From contig CANQZW010000009.1 of the NCBI GenBank assembly GCA_947628435.1, forward strand, positions 1 through 47,451: a DNA stretch of 47,451 nucleotides, written 5' to 3'. How positions within the stretch are numbered: position 1 is the stretch's first letter; each line of letters begins with the position of its first letter. This DNA is from an uncultured Bacilli bacterium (GTDB lineage: Bacteria; Bacillota_I; Bacilli_A; RF39; UBA660). Shown in pieces: positions 47,325-47,451 of this stretch. The notes beneath the pieces were generated by a model. That model saw nothing but the letters and a program-made list of their open reading frames with translations, was not told where the DNA came from and did not search any database. The position numbers and the translations under genes were made by a program.

Positions 47325-47451
47325 AATATGGGAAAATTATGAAGATATACCTAATGAAATTAAAAAATTTATGGATGATACTATAAATTCTAAAGTATTT
47401 TATATTGATAATAATTATTATTGTCCTATATGTAGAACAAAGTTAGATAAC
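47317..47451 (+). CDS. Partial ORF with zinc-ribbon-like motif, runs off the window
   Basis: MNKIWENYEDIPNEIKKFMDDTINSKVFYIDNNYYCPICRTKLDN...; ATG overlaps the end of the previous gene by 8 nt. Confidence 0.55.
   Translation, partial: MNKIWENYEDIPNEIKKFMDDTINSKVFYIDNNYYCPICRTKLDN

Overview
This is a very AT-rich window of about 47 kb from a low-GC Firmicutes/Mollicutes-like genome. The organism is inferred from gene content and synteny only. Most of it is a housekeeping backbone: def, smc-rnc, dnaE, rpmB, nrdD-nrdG-dut, thrS-dnaI-dnaB, an ABC-2 exporter, ymfF/ymfH, deoD, ftsK, an OGG1-like glycosylase, PAP2, a short RelA/SpoT-like protein, yvcK, ttcA, galE and murC, plus a tRNA-Met. Accessory or unexplained signals: (i) a compact locus just downstream of tRNA-Met (about 40.98-41.30 kb) with the architecture of a type I toxin-antitoxin module. 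It has a 29-aa hydrophobic peptide, convergent promoters and terminators, and 5'/3' UTR complementarity. It is absent from the ORF track. (ii) A tRNA-Leu cut off just after its anticodon loop, followed by att-like and arm-site-like repeats and unknown genes; I read this as the left end of an integrated element running off the window. (iii) A T-box leader driving a nucleotidyltransferase gene translationally coupled to thrS. (iv) An attenuator-like leader before a DUF2798-like gene. (v) A 12-unit, 63-bp repeat protein with a higher-order duplication. (vi) Several degenerate or remnant enzymes: an internally deleted M29 aminopeptidase, a DEDD exonuclease without catalytic residues, and a DnaE with a degenerate PHP domain. 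All product calls come from motif recognition by eye; no searches were run.
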